Shown here one piece after another: positions 1 to 9,244 of a stretch of DNA of 25,946 nt; the first letter of the stretch is position 1; the number at the start of each line of letters is the position of its first letter. Made by a program: the position numbers and the translations under genes. The stretch spans positions 62,501 to 88,446 of the forward strand of contig MCFG01000292.1 of assembly GCA_002104895.1 (NCBI GenBank). Direction: 5' to 3'. This DNA comes from Anaeromyces robustus. Taxonomy: Eukaryota; Neocallimastigomycota; Neocallimastigomycetes; Neocallimastigales; Neocallimastigaceae. A model generated the notes under the pieces. The model was not told the DNA's origin. It saw only the letters and a list, made by a program, of their open reading frames with translations, and did no database searches.

Positions 1-1043
1 TATAATATAAAATATAATAATTATATTATATTATATTATATTTATATTAAATAATACAAAATAAAAATTAATGATAATAAAATAATTGTATTATTTAATA
101 ATAAATGATAATACAAAATTTAATAATTGAATTATTTTTTTTAAAATTTAATATAAAATTTAATATAAATATATATTAAACTATTAAAAAAGAAAAAATG
201 AAGCCTTCAAAGAAAAAATCTATTAATATATTTTGTGCTTTAAGGTAATTATTAAAAAAGACTTACATTACATAAGTAGTAATTATTATTATTTTTATTG
301 TGGAGAATAATCAAGGAAACTCAATATATTTCAGCCTAATAGAGATTTAGCCGACCCAACTGGTATTGGGTAGATATGTTTTTTTTTTTTTTTGCTTTTT
401 TGTTTTTTGTCTTCATTTTTTTTATTAATAATTAACGTTTTTTATAAAATTAAAATTTTAAATTATTGTTTAAAAAAAAATTTGTATTTATTATTTCATT
501 CCCCTGACTTTTTTTTTCTTTTTTTTTTTAATATTTTTATAATACTATTAGTATTATTATTGTTAAAATTTAAAATTTAAAATAAAATATTTAATATATA
601 ATTAATATAAATAAACATTAAACAAAGAAAAAAAAACAAAAACAAAAAATGAAGCATTCGAAAATTCTAGGATTTACTTATTTTCAGATTTATTTATTTT
701 CTTTTTCTTTTTGCGTTATACGACACATTCAATTTCAAAATTTTCAAATATATTCACTTAGGATATTCAGAATTGATTATTCATAGTAATAATAATAATT
801 CAAATACTCTAATTTTTTTTATATGTAAATGTAATTGTGGAGTCAATTTTATATAATATAATATAATATAATATAAAAAAAATTATATCATAATACGTTA
901 GATGACGGAATATTTTCATTTTAATTTTAATATAATTTGTTTATCCATTTAGATAAGTGCATAAAAAAAAAAAAAAAAAAAAATAAGATAATGATAAAAA
1001 AGTTAATAATAAAAAAAAATCTAATCTAAAAATTAAAAATTAA

Positions 1044-1059
1044 AAATTGTATACAATTT
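1044..1059. repeat. 16-bp perfect palindrome
   Basis: AAATTGTATACAATTT is its own reverse complement. Its core ATTGTATACAA recurs near 3513 and 9947, inside the two copies of the composite dispersed repeat, so it may be a remnant of that family. Function unknown. Confidence 0.75.
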
Positions 1060-1447
1060 CTTTTAGATTGATTGCAATCAATATAAACATAATAAATAAT
1101 TATTAAATATTGATTAATTATATATTTTAATTATATTAGAATATATTAATAATTATATTGATGATAATAAACTTTAATAAATAATAAATTCGGACTTTAT
1201 TCATGAATTAATTTGTGTGACGTGACATCGACTGATTTTTAATAATAAAAAGAATTTTAATTTATTTTTAATTATTTGATAACTTTAATTATTAAATATC
1301 GTAATAAAGGAAAAGAAAAAAAAATACACAAATTCATGATGGAAAAAAGATTTTTTTTTTATGATTAGTAAAAAAAAAATAATAAATTTTTTTAAATTTT
1401 AAAGTTTTAAAAAATTCTATTATGTCCAATTTTAATTATTATTATTA

Positions 1448-1497
1448 TTATTGTTGATAAATATTTTTTTAAAGCATGCTATTATTATCAACAATAA
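1448..1497. repeat. 13-bp inverted repeat (hairpin)
   Basis: TTATTGTTGATAA (1448-1460) is followed 24 nt later by its reverse complement TTATCAACAATAA (1485-1497). The loop contains GCATGC. It could be a fold-back or small MITE remnant. No associated gene. Confidence 0.7.
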
Positions 1498-2150
1498 CAG
1501 ATACAAAAAAAGCAAAAAAAAAAAAAATTAGTATTATTATAATAAAGTTTTAATATAAAATGAATTAAAATAGAAATTTAATTTATTGGCATCATAAATG
1601 ATTTAAACTTTAATTATTATATTTTTTATATTTATTGATGATTTATTTATCTTTTTTTAAATATATATATTAATATTTGTTAATAATTTCATTGTTATTG
1701 ATTAAATGTCCATGAGGTATAATATACATAAAAAAAATTTTGGATTATTCAAATAATTTTTTTTTCGTAACGGTTGATGGAGAATAATTGATTTTCTCCA
1801 AAAAAAGGTTTTGGTAAAAAAAAAAAAAAAAGAGTATCTAGTCCAATGCGTTAGGTAAGCGTAGAAATATTAAATATTCGGATAACCCTAAATTTTTATT
1901 AATCGGCATAAGTCATAAATAAATTAATCATTGTATGACTTGTAAATTGATTTTCAAACTTTAAATTGGTAAGAAGTCTTAATTTGAACTTGAGAGGGTA
2001 TTTGAAATAAGATTTTTTTAGTGGGTCATTTTTTGATAAGCGGCAAGAAGTAGCAACGCCGGGATGAAACCGATTTTGATGGATTAAAATGTCGGAATAC
2101 ACGCTCCATTTAGACACCACAAAAAAAGGTGGGTGTGGGTTAGTTCATCT

Positions 2151-2177
2151 AGACAGATAGACAGACAGATAGACAAA
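2151..2177. repeat. GATA/GACA microsatellite
   Basis: A tract of AGACAGATAGACAGACAGAT type tetranucleotides, the only GACA-type simple repeat in a window dominated by pure A/T repeats. Confidence 0.8.
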
Positions 2178-2720
2178 CATACAACAGGGAACGGTTGACG
2201 GTGACCATGGGAAGTCGGAATCTGTTTTAGAATCCGTTTCGGAATCCGCTTCGTATGGAGTGTGTAAACAACTTTACCTACCATAATGAACAAGCCTTAT
2301 ATGAAAAATGGATGGCGCAACCTTATATGAAAAAAATCAGTGTTTTTTTTTTTTTTTTTTTTTTTGAGTAGTAGGGTTTTGGGAAGGTTGACGTTTTTAA
2401 AGAAATTGATAAAAAAAAAAAAAAGCACTACCAGTAGTAGAACCTGTGGTTTCATGTTTCATTTGATTCAACACAGAGGGGGGAGGAAGGAAGGGAGATA
2501 AACTTATCAGATTCAGATAGAGCAATTGATTGATCGATTGAGACCTCTTTTTTTCCTTGATTCTAAAAGGGAAGTGGTTGAATATATCATCTTTTAGATT
2601 TAGATGTCTTTGGGTTGAGGGAGGTGAGGTGGGGTGGGGGGGAAAACCACACGTACATACATACGCGACATTAATGAAAAAATTTTTAATCGGAGAGGTT
2701 CGGGGATTAATATCATCTTT

Positions 2721-2798
2721 TTGAAACTTCATCTTATTGGGCTGAAGGGAATAATCTCTTTGAAACTTCATCGTATTGGGCTGAGGGGGATAATTCCT
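2721..2798. repeat. 39-bp tandem repeat, two copies
   Basis: TTGAAACTTCAT...TATTGGGCTGA starts at 2721 and again at 2760. The period is 39 bp with a few substitutions. On the minus strand this would be 13 codons (MKFQ.. twice), but the surrounding frame is not a convincing gene. Confidence 0.75.
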
Positions 2799-2910
2799 TT
2801 AAATTTTTGAATATATCAGTACTTATTTTTTGAATGAACTTTGGTTTAAGAAAAAAAAAATAAATTATTCAATATTGTCTTTTTTTCATATATTATTTTT
2901 CTATGTTAAT

Positions 2911-3020
2911 AATACAAAATAATAAAATCTAATGATATAAATGTATTATTTCTACATTAGTAATACAAAAAATAAAATATCTAATGATAAATGTATTATT
3001 TCTTTATTAGTAATACAAAA
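2911..3020. repeat. 50-bp imperfect tandem repeat
   Basis: AATACAAAA...CTAATGATA...ATGTATTATTTCT recurs with a period of about 50 bp (for example ATGTATTATT at 2941 and 2991), giving two full copies and a partial third. It is followed at 3071-3089 by AGTCTT plus an A-run, similar to the 3' end of LINE-A. Confidence 0.7.
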
Positions 3021-3094
3021 ATATAATAACTGTCACAAATTAATGTGAAAAATAATAATAAAAAATGCATAGTCTTAAAAAAAAAAAAAGAACA

Positions 3095-3965
3095 TTTTAA
3101 ATAAAAAAGTTTAATTATTATTATTATTGTTAATATTATTAATATACTTAATTGTTATTGGTTAAAAAATTTTTTTGGATACAAATATTATAAATTAATA
3201 AAAAATTAGTATTGTTATAATAAAATTTAATATAAATTTAATATAAATTTAATATAAATTTAATAAATAAAAAAGTGAAGCGTTCGAAAATTCACATCAT
3301 CATATTTTTAAAATTCTTTTTTTTTTTTTTTACTTTTATGTTATGGCACGATTTAGAGTTCGAGAATTAATATAATAAATAAATAGATACACCTCACAAT
3401 AGTAAAATTATTCGAGAATTAATATAATATAATATAATAAATAGATACACTTACAATAATAAAATTATTCGAGAATTAATATAATAAATAGATACACCTC
3501 ACAATAGTAAAAAATTGTATACAACAATTTTATAATTAATGAACAAAAAAATTTTAATTAATAATTCCATACATAAAAGGAAAATAATAAATTAAAATAA
3601 TTAAAATTTAATTATTGTTAATATACAATAAAAATAACAAAAAATAAAAAATAATAATACAATGAAAAGACAAAGAAATTTTTAATGATTCAAAATTAAA
3701 ATTTTATTAAAGCATTTTAAATATTATAATAATAATAAAATAAGAGGTAACTCTATAATGGATTATCTATTTATTTTTTTTTTATATTCATTCATATCAG
3801 TTATTGTATTATTTTTTAATACATTTTATTATCAATAGATATTCCATTAGAGTATTGTATATATATAATTAAATGTTAATTTTATGACAATAGCATTGTT
3901 TTTGGACATAGTATAAAAGAGTTATCTCAATGATCATGCGCGCATAATTACGAATTTATGAATAT
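3095..3965. repeat. Composite dispersed repeat, copy 1
   Basis: Four blocks in this order recur near 9.2-10.1 kb. Block X is about 3095-3150 (AAAAAGTTTAATTATT...). Block R3 is 3204-3350 (TTAGTATTGTTATAATAAAA... GTGAAGCGTTCGAAAATTC... TATGTTATGGCAC). Block B is 3509-3600 (ATTGTATACAAC... AATGAACAAAA... CATAAAAGGAAAAT). Block R2 is 3672-3965 (AAAGAAATTTTTAATGATTC... TTATCTCAATGATCATG). R3 and B match the second copy in direct orientation, whereas X and R2 match it inverted and at opposite ends. No coding potential is visible. It is probably a non-autonomous element or a rearranged transposon remnant. Confidence 0.6.
3359..3511. repeat. Minisatellite of three 45-57 bp units
   Basis: TTCGAGAATTAATATAATA...AATAGATACACCTCACAATAGTAAAATTA starts at 3359, 3411 and 3468. 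Units differ by ATAAT expansions. It lies inside copy 1 of the composite repeat and has no counterpart in copy 2. Confidence 0.8.
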
Positions 3966-4381
3966 TCTAATAATAGAAATTTTTAAAAGAAAACTATTTT
4001 CAAAAAATATATTACAAACTGATTAAATTTGATGATCAATTTAGAACTGCTACGAGCTTCCATCATAGTTTCCTTTTAAGACTTTACCCTATTCGGGGAT
4101 AGTTTACCTTTTTTTTTTCGAAATCCCAATAAATAGGCATAGATTCTGGTTGATGTTACATCATTTTTCATTATGTATCTATAAGTTTACCACCACTTAA
4201 ATAAGTTCCTTGATCCATTATTTAAACAGTAAAATGGCATGTACAGACCTCAATCTCTCCGATTGTAATAGTAAATACACATGCTATCTTCTTTTTTATC
4301 TTTTTATTACAATAAAAGAAATTTGATATTGACTTTATTAACTGAAAAAATACACACATTCAATAAATAAAAAAAAAATGA
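3966..4381. other. LINE-A 5' flank, no gene recognised
   Basis: The segment from about 4020 to 4310 has more mixed base composition than the rest of the flank, yet all frames are interrupted. A frame near 4028-4105 reads for about 25 codons before a stop. It may be a decayed gene or mobile-element fragment; I cannot identify it. Confidence 0.4.
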
Positions 4382-4398
4382 AAAATACACACATTCAA
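4342..4398. repeat. Direct repeat at the LINE-A 5' boundary
   Basis: TGAAAAAATACACACATTCAA (two pieces TGAAAAAA and TACACACATTCAA, from 4342) recurs almost exactly at 4379-4398, separated by an A-rich spacer. It sits at the point where LINE coding sequence begins, so it may record the insertion or a local slippage event. Confidence 0.65.
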
Positions 4399-4423
4399 AA
4401 AATTGTCACACGAGAAACATATT

Positions 4424-7264
4424 ATGTACACTAAAATTAAAAATTTCACTATCAACCAAGATGCTTCCAATATTTCTGAATTTCTTAAATTAACTGCTTC
4501 CTATAACAAAATGTGTAGTAATATTAGATCTATAAAGAAAAATATTAGAAAAAATCTCTTTTTTGATTCTGTAAAATCTGTATGTGATCATTTTACATCC
4601 AATAACTCCAAAAAAGGATGGGAAGGCTTACGTAAGCTTTCCAAACCATCCTACTCTCATTCCCCCTCTCCAAATTTTATCAAAGATATGAATGGTAATC
4701 TTCTATTTTCTAATGAAGATAAACTCCGTCGCTTTGCTGAACATTATAGACATCTGGCTTCAGATGTTACTGGTCATAGTTTAGATGAAGAATTTTGGAT
4801 TAATCGTCTCGGTTCTCCTAAGGACGATTCTATTGAATGGGATATTAATGGTCCTATTACAATTTCAGAAATTTATGAAACTGTTTCTTCAATGAAAAAT
4901 AATAAAGCACCTGGTCCAGATGGAATTCCTATCGAATTATTTAAAGCTTTTTTTAGTGACTTTTCACTCAAGGAAGACCAATCAAATGATTCATCCTTGT
5001 TTTCAAAATCAAATACTCCTCACTCTGTCGATTGTCTTGATCTCCTCTTTAATAGAATATGGAATGGTGACTTTCCTTCTAAATGGAACTCTGCCTCTAT
5101 TGTTTCAATTCCCAAGAAAGGTGATCTCTCTGATTGTAATAATTATAGAGGAATTTCTCTTATTAATGTTATTATTAAAATCATTACCAAGATTGTCACT
5201 AACGGAATTACGAAATATGCTCTTGAAAATAACTTTATTCGTCCAGAACAATTTGGTTTTCGTAATAAAGAAGAATGTATTAGTCTTTTTGTTTCCATAC
5301 GAGAGATTTGCCAAAGAAGAGCCATATTTAATAAGTTTACTTACCTTGCATTCTTAGATTTAAAAAAAGCCTATGATTCTGTACCTGTTTTTAATATCTT
5401 GACTAAATTAAACAATCTTGGTATTCGTGGTAAATGTTTAAATTTTATTACACATTTATATCTTACTTCCAAAGCACGGGTTTCTCTAAATAATCGTCTC
5501 TCCAACGAATTTCCAATTAATCGTGGTGTTCGACAGGGCTGTCCTCTTTCACCTGTACTATTTAATCTATTCATTAATGACATTTTAGACGGTTGTTCTA
5601 ATTATGGTGTTTCTTGTGGTAGTTCTATTTGCTGTGGAGGACTCTTTGCTGACGACATTGTTCTCATTGCTCCTACCAAAAATGCACTTAAACATTTATT
5701 AGATCATGTTCATGAATGGGCTAAAATTAACGAAATGAATTTTGGTATCAGTAAATGTGCTACGATGGTTGTCAAACCACTGAACTTTCGTCTTCCTTCT
5801 AATTATAGTGATCCTTCCTTTTTCTTAGGAATAAATAAACTACCTAAAACATCTTGCTATAAATATCTTGGTATACCTTTTGATGACCATCTATCACTTA
5901 AGCCTATTATTTCCAATCTTAACACGAAACTTAATTTAACTCTTAACTCTTTTTATCATTTTCTACATAACAGTTCAATTCCTTTGATACTTAAAAGAAA
6001 AGTTATTTCCTCATACTTGTTAGGTTCTATTAATTATTATTCACCTCTTTTAGGTTCTAATAAGAAAAACACACGCAAAACCCAAACTTTAGTCAATAGA
6101 AGTTTATTTTGGAGCCTTGGACATAAATCTATTAATCCTAACACGTGTAAGTATACATTCTCTCGAGAATTCTGGATACCTCCATTATCAGCAATTTGTG
6201 CTATTGCTCAAATTCGCTGCTTTAACAAATGGAAAAACTCTTCTTGTATTATCAAAGAATTAGTTACTAACATTCCTGTAATGAAATATTATACTTGGAC
6301 TAAGGAATCAAGGACTCTTAACAAAAAACTAGAAGGCCTTAGGAATAAAGAAATTAAAGAAAAGTATTGGATTAGAGATTTTCTTACAAAGAAACCAGCC
6401 ATAAGAGCATCTACCTACACTAAATGCAAATATGGACCTTCGGTGGACATTCAGAAACTTGCTCTTGAATACCCTCAGTATCAACTTGGTTTCTTTTGGA
6501 TCATGAGAATTCGTAGTGGTTTTCAATTTAACTACAATATTCTACTTAAAGGGAAAATATCTCTCCAAGATCTTCCAACATGTTGTCCATGCTGTGGTGA
6601 AGGTACTCAAAGTTTCTCTCACTGGATCTTCAACTGTAAATCTTTTAATCAATATAGAACATCAGTACTTAATTTGGTTGACGCTTATCTACAAGACTTT
6701 AAGTCGACTGTTATAGATAAATCTCTAGAAATCTCTCTGGATTCGGACAAAGATTACGAAGATAATATATATTACCTAATGCTTAATACTCTCCTTGATG
6801 GGTGTTATGCATTTGAAAAACTAGAAAAAGGGGAACAGAGACAATGGCGTGAACTACTTTTCAAAAGTTCAACCGGGTCACCTGTTCCGTTAGTAGTGGG
6901 GCTGTCGCATTATCTTACTATTATTATGCCACTCGTAATAAAAGCGTATCATATGTTTTTTGATTGGTATAGTAATCGTAAGACCATAACTCCGGGCGAT
7001 TTCAAGGGCGTCGACGTCGAAACGATAAGGCATGGAATTTATTCCGATACAGATTCGAATGTAACATTCGCGTTAAGGCATGGAATTTATTCAGATACTG
7101 ATTCGAATGTAACATTCGTTGAATGGGAAAGGTCAAAATGTTTAATATATTCTGTCCTTCTTTTTTATTTAATTTTATTAATTTGCTTAATATTTGTAAT
7201 AATTTTAATACTCGTTTTTTATATTCATGTATTATTTTATTATATCATGTATTTTTTAAATTAA
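4424..7264 (+). CDS. Truncated LINE reverse transcriptase protein (no endonuclease)
   Basis: Reverse transcriptase of a non-LTR retrotransposon, 946 aa from the first ATG at 4424. The frame is open upstream to 4382, and a TTG at 4403 is not a likely eukaryotic start. RT motifs in order: YRGISLI near residue 241; motif A FLDLKKAYDSV with D312 and D318; motif B RQGCPLSP at 370-377; motif C FADD with D410 and D411; then YKYLGIPF. A zinc motif C721-x2-C724-x8-H733-x4-C738 follows, with HWIFNC. A C-terminal module containing LLDG and IMP matches LINE-B. Residues 869-900 are a 16-residue tandem duplication (RHGIYSDTDSNVTF twice), and residues 906-944 are an almost purely hydrophobic tail not present in LINE-B or LINE-C. 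As it lacks the endonuclease it should not be autonomous. The protein may not be expressed, since a truncated copy has lost its 5' promoter. Confidence 0.85.
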   Translation: MYTKIKNFTINQDASNISEFLKLTASYNKMCSNIRSIKKNIRKNLFFDSVKSVCDHFTSNNSKKGWEGLRKLSKPSYSHSPSPNFIKDMNGNLLFSNEDKLRRFAEHYRHLASDVTGHSLDEEFWINRLGSPKDDSIEWDINGPITISEIYETVSSMKNNKAPGPDGIPIELFKAFFSDFSLKEDQSNDSSLFSKSNTPHSVDCLDLLFNRIWNGDFPSKWNSASIVSIPKKGDLSDCNNYRGISLINVIIKIITKIVTNGITKYALENNFIRPEQFGFRNKEECISLFVSIREICQRRAIFNKFTYLAFLDLKKAYDSVPVFNILTKLNNLGIRGKCLNFITHLYLTSKARVSLNNRLSNEFPINRGVRQGCPLSPVLFNLFINDILDGCSNYGVSCGSSICCGGLFADDIVLIAPTKNALKHLLDHVHEWAKINEMNFGISKCATMVVKPLNFRLPSNYSDPSFFLGINKLPKTSCYKYLGIPFDDHLSLKPIISNLNTKLNLTLNSFYHFLHNSSIPLILKRKVISSYLLGSINYYSPLLGSNKKNTRKTQTLVNRSLFWSLGHKSINPNTCKYTFSREFWIPPLSAICAIAQIRCFNKWKNSSCIIKELVTNIPVMKYYTWTKESRTLNKKLEGLRNKEIKEKYWIRDFLTKKPAIRASTYTKCKYGPSVDIQKLALEYPQYQLGFFWIMRIRSGFQFNYNILLKGKISLQDLPTCCPCCGEGTQSFSHWIFNCKSFNQYRTSVLNLVDAYLQDFKSTVIDKSLEISLDSDKDYEDNIYYLMLNTLLDGCYAFEKLEKGEQRQWRELLFKSSTGSPVPLVVGLSHYLTIIMPLVIKAYHMFFDWYSNRKTITPGDFKGVDVETIRHGIYSDTDSNVTFALRHGIYSDTDSNVTFVEWERSKCLIYSVLLFYLILLICLIFVIILILVFYIHVLFYYIMYFLN
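7027..7122 (+). repeat. 48-bp in-frame tandem duplication
   Basis: AAGGCATGGAATTTATTC starts at 7027 and again at 7075; 42 of the first 44 positions agree. The period of 48 keeps the reading frame and duplicates 16 residues near the end of the LINE-A protein. Confidence 0.9.
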
Positions 7265-7273
7265 TAATACTTA

Positions 7274-7279
7274 AATAAA
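7274..7279 (+). promoter_or_regulatory. Polyadenylation signal of LINE-A
   Basis: AATAAA lies 18 nt before the start of the 27-A tail, the usual position for a eukaryotic cleavage/polyadenylation hexamer. Confidence 0.7.
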
Positions 7280-7420
7280 AAAGATTACCAAGAGTCTAAA
7301 AAAAAAAAAAAAAAAAAAAAAAAATAACTATTTAACAATTTAACTATTATTTAACTATTATTTAAATAGTAATTAATAGAAGAGCATTAAAATATTCTAT
7401 TAAATTAATTATCTTATTTT

Positions 7421-7505
7421 TTATTTATTTTAATTTTTTTTATTTTTTAATTTTTTTATTTATTTTAATTTTTTTTATTTTTTAATTTTTTTATTTATTT
7501 AATTT
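7421..7505. repeat. 35-bp T-rich tandem repeat
   Basis: TTATTTATTTTAATTTTT units begin at 7421, 7456 and 7491, a period of 35 bp. Confidence 0.7.
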
Positions 7506-7999
7506 AAATTTAAATTTAATTATTCTATTATAATGGATGTTTTGTTTTATTTCTTTATTTTATTCTTTTATTTTTTATTTTTTAATAAGGAGAGATCAAT
7601 TACATCAAATAAATTGCAAAGATTTAAGAATGTTTAAAAGTATATAAAGAAAAAGAAAAAAATAAAAAAATAAAAATAAAACTCCATTAAAATAGTTTTG
7701 GTTGTAATGTTCCTTTTTTAAAATTAAATATATTAAAAAACTAAATATATATAAAATATTAAATATATATAAAATAAAAACTAAATATATAAAATATTAT
7801 AAAAAAAACTAAATAATTTCATTTAATTTTATTTCATTTAATAAATAAATTACGTTTTGCTTACGTTTTGTTTTTTAAAAAATAATTTTTATTTTTTTTT
7901 TTTAAAAAAATATAATTTATAAAAAAAAAAAATGATACAGAATATGAAAAAAGAAATTTTTTTTTATTTTTCACATTCACATTTAAAAAAAAGAATTGA

Positions 8000-8070
8000 A
8001 ATTTTTCATACTGAATTTACCTAATATTATAAAAAAAGTAGAAAAATATTCCTAAGAATTCTTTAAAGAA

Positions 8071-8124
<54 letters not shown>

Positions 8125-8195
8125 ATGAAATTATTCATCTAATTAAATAAAAAAAAACTTTTTTCTCTCTAATAACGTAAAATTTCCGCACAAAA
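8000..8195 (+). repeat. Dispersed repeat P, copy 1
   Basis: Read on the opposite strand this segment matches 18040-18200. Matching words include TTTCATACTGAATTTA (8004-8019), AGAATTCTTTAAAG region (8055-8068), CATGAAATTATTCATCTAATT (8124-8144, quoted in part), and CTCTAATAACGT...AATTTCCGCA (8166-8190). Copy 1 has a 45-A tract where copy 2 has a short T-run. Both copies are bordered by a TTTA array beyond the CCGCA end. Probably a non-autonomous element; no coding potential. Confidence 0.7.
8079..8123. repeat. Homopolymer tract of 45 A
   Basis: The longest homopolymer in the window, inside copy 1 of repeat P. Its exact length is likely to be unreliable in an assembly. Confidence 0.85.
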
Positions 8196-8199
8196 AAAT

Positions 8200-8296
8200 T
8201 TTTATTTATTTATTTATTTATTTATTTATTTTATTTATTTATTTATTTATTTTATTTATTTATATATATATATATATAACATATATATATATATAA
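8200..8296. repeat. TTTA array followed by TA array
   Basis: TTTA/TTAT repeats from 8200 to about 8261 continue into (TA)n with one AACATA interruption to 8296. Confidence 0.9.
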
Positions 8297-8407
8297 TTTT
8301 TTTTTTATTTTTTGTTTAAAGTTAATAAATACTAATTCATTTTGAAGTTATTTATATGTTTTTTTTTTTTCATTTCGTAGACATTTTAAGTTAATTTATT
8401 TTAATAT

Positions 8408-8580
8408 AAAAATATATTACCTATATCAAGCCACAATGTTATTATACCTACATATTTTATATTAGTAAACTTTAATTAATATAATTAATTTTTGTACCTA
8501 AAAAATATATTACTTATATCAAGCCACAATATTATTATACCTACATATTTTATATTAGTAAACTTTAATTAATATAATTA
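8408..8580. repeat. Tandem duplication, 80-bp units at 93-bp spacing
   Basis: 8408-8487 and 8501-8580 agree except at two positions (C/T at 8421/8514, G/A at 8438/8531). Landmarks are TATATCAAGCCACAAT and CATATTTTATATTAGTAAAC. The high identity in otherwise drifting A/T DNA suggests a recent duplication. Confidence 0.9.
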
Positions 8581-8827
8581 TTAGTTTTATTATTATTAGT
8601 TTTATTATTATTATTAGTTTTATTATTGTTATTATTTTTATTGTTATTATTTTAAATGTATCAAATTCTTCTTTTCTTTTCTATAGAGTAATTCAATTAT
8701 AATATTTTAAAAAAAACTAAAAAATTTTTAATTTTATCCATTTTTTTTTTTTTTTTTTTTTTTAAATGCATGAATATAAATTATTTTAAATGCATGAATG
8801 TTAAATTTTATATTTTTATGTTTTTTA

Positions 8828-8890
8828 TTTTGGTAAACCAATTAAAAATTGTTTTTTATTAAAATAATTTTTTTAATTGGTTTACCAAAA
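8828..8890. repeat. Perfect 21-bp inverted repeat with 21-nt loop
   Basis: The left arm 8828-8848 (TTTTGGTAAACCAATT then five A) and the right arm 8870-8890 (five T then AATTGGTTTACCAAAA) are exact reverse complements. It could be a fold-back element, a solo MITE, or a structured terminator-like RNA. The core GGTAAACCAATT has no other copy I noticed in the window. Confidence 0.9.
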
Positions 8891-9244
8891 AATATACAAT
8901 ATCTTTATATTTTTTTGTTTTTTTTTTGTTTTTTTCAAGTTTAAATTATTAAATATTTTGAAAATAATAAAAAAATATTAGTATCATCATCATCATAATA
9001 AAATTTATTTAATGTAAAATTAATTAATTAGAGGATTGAAACATTCTCAAACTTTAAATATGTTAAGAACTTTTAGTAACTCATATCAACGTTAACATAT
9101 TCTTTAATAAAACCAATTTATAATAGAGTATTTGAATTATTATTATTATTATTATTAATTTATTATAACATATTTTTTAAAAATATCTTTCTTTAAAATT
9201 TCTATTAAAATATTTATAATTTTTTTTTAAAATTTCTAATTAAA

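Larger units (their letters stand above)
1..1850. other. A/T-rich non-coding stretch
   Basis: No gene is visible. The stretch is made of poly(A)/poly(T) tracts, AAT/ATT microsatellites and short palindromes. Around 541-720 there is a partial copy of a dispersed repeat (ATTAGTATT..., AAGCATTCGAAAATTC...) that recurs near 3.2 and 9.5 kb. Around 935-1020 a segment (CATTTAGATAAGTGCATAA) resembles 18260-18320. A 62-codon reading frame at 392-580 is almost entirely Phe/Leu/Ile from poly(T) and is not believable as a gene. Confidence 0.7.
1851..2830. other. Less A/T-rich island without a recognisable gene
   Basis: Compared with its surroundings this segment is clearly richer in G and C, with G-rich runs around 2475-2500 and 2615-2645 (plus strand). 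It contains a GATA/GACA microsatellite and a 39-bp tandem repeat. Minus-strand frames of 73, 69 and 124 codons exist, but they contain low-complexity stretches, end in poly-Phe from poly(A/T), and match no family I know. It could be a promoter or 5' UTR region of a gene that has been lost or lies elsewhere, or a remnant of unrecognised mobile DNA. Confidence 0.5.
4382..7324 (+). mobile_element. LINE-A: 5'-truncated non-LTR retrotransposon
   Basis: This copy starts just upstream of the segment that links endonuclease and reverse transcriptase in LINE-B, so the whole endonuclease is missing. That is the usual result of incomplete reverse transcription. The 3' end is well defined: stop codon at 7262-7264, AATAAA at 7274-7279, then AGAGTCT and a run of 27 A at 7298-7324. 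The 5' edge is placed near 4382, where the coding frame opens after a stop at 4379-4381. No convincing target-site duplication was found. The long open frame suggests a fairly recent insertion. Confidence 0.85.
7325..9244. other. A/T-rich non-coding stretch
   Basis: No gene. Besides the listed repeats it holds (ATTATT)n-like tracts at 8581-8650 and long T-runs (for example about 8742-8763). Block ATTAGTATCATCATCATCA near 8967 resembles the start of block R3 of the dispersed repeat. Confidence 0.7.

Noticed and set aside
392-580. 62-codon plus-strand reading frame
   Set aside because: Made almost wholly of Phe, Leu, Ile and Lys from T- and A-runs; no coding signal.
2397-2771. 124-codon minus-strand frame in the G/C-richer island
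   Set aside because: Contains the 39-bp tandem repeat, Pro- and Phe-rich low-complexity pieces and ends in a poly(A/T)-derived stretch; no recognisable domain. Kept only as part of the composition island.
3359-3511. CRISPR-like repeat array
   Set aside because: Units are contiguous and imperfect with no distinct spacers, and the sequence is eukaryotic; it is a minisatellite.
4403-4423. TTG start for the LINE-A protein
   Set aside because: A non-ATG start is not expected here; the first ATG in frame is at 4424 and the element is 5'-truncated anyway.
4337-7330. Target-site duplication around LINE-A
   Set aside because: Only a five-base TAACT match between 5' and 3' flanks, too short to mean anything in A/T-rich DNA.
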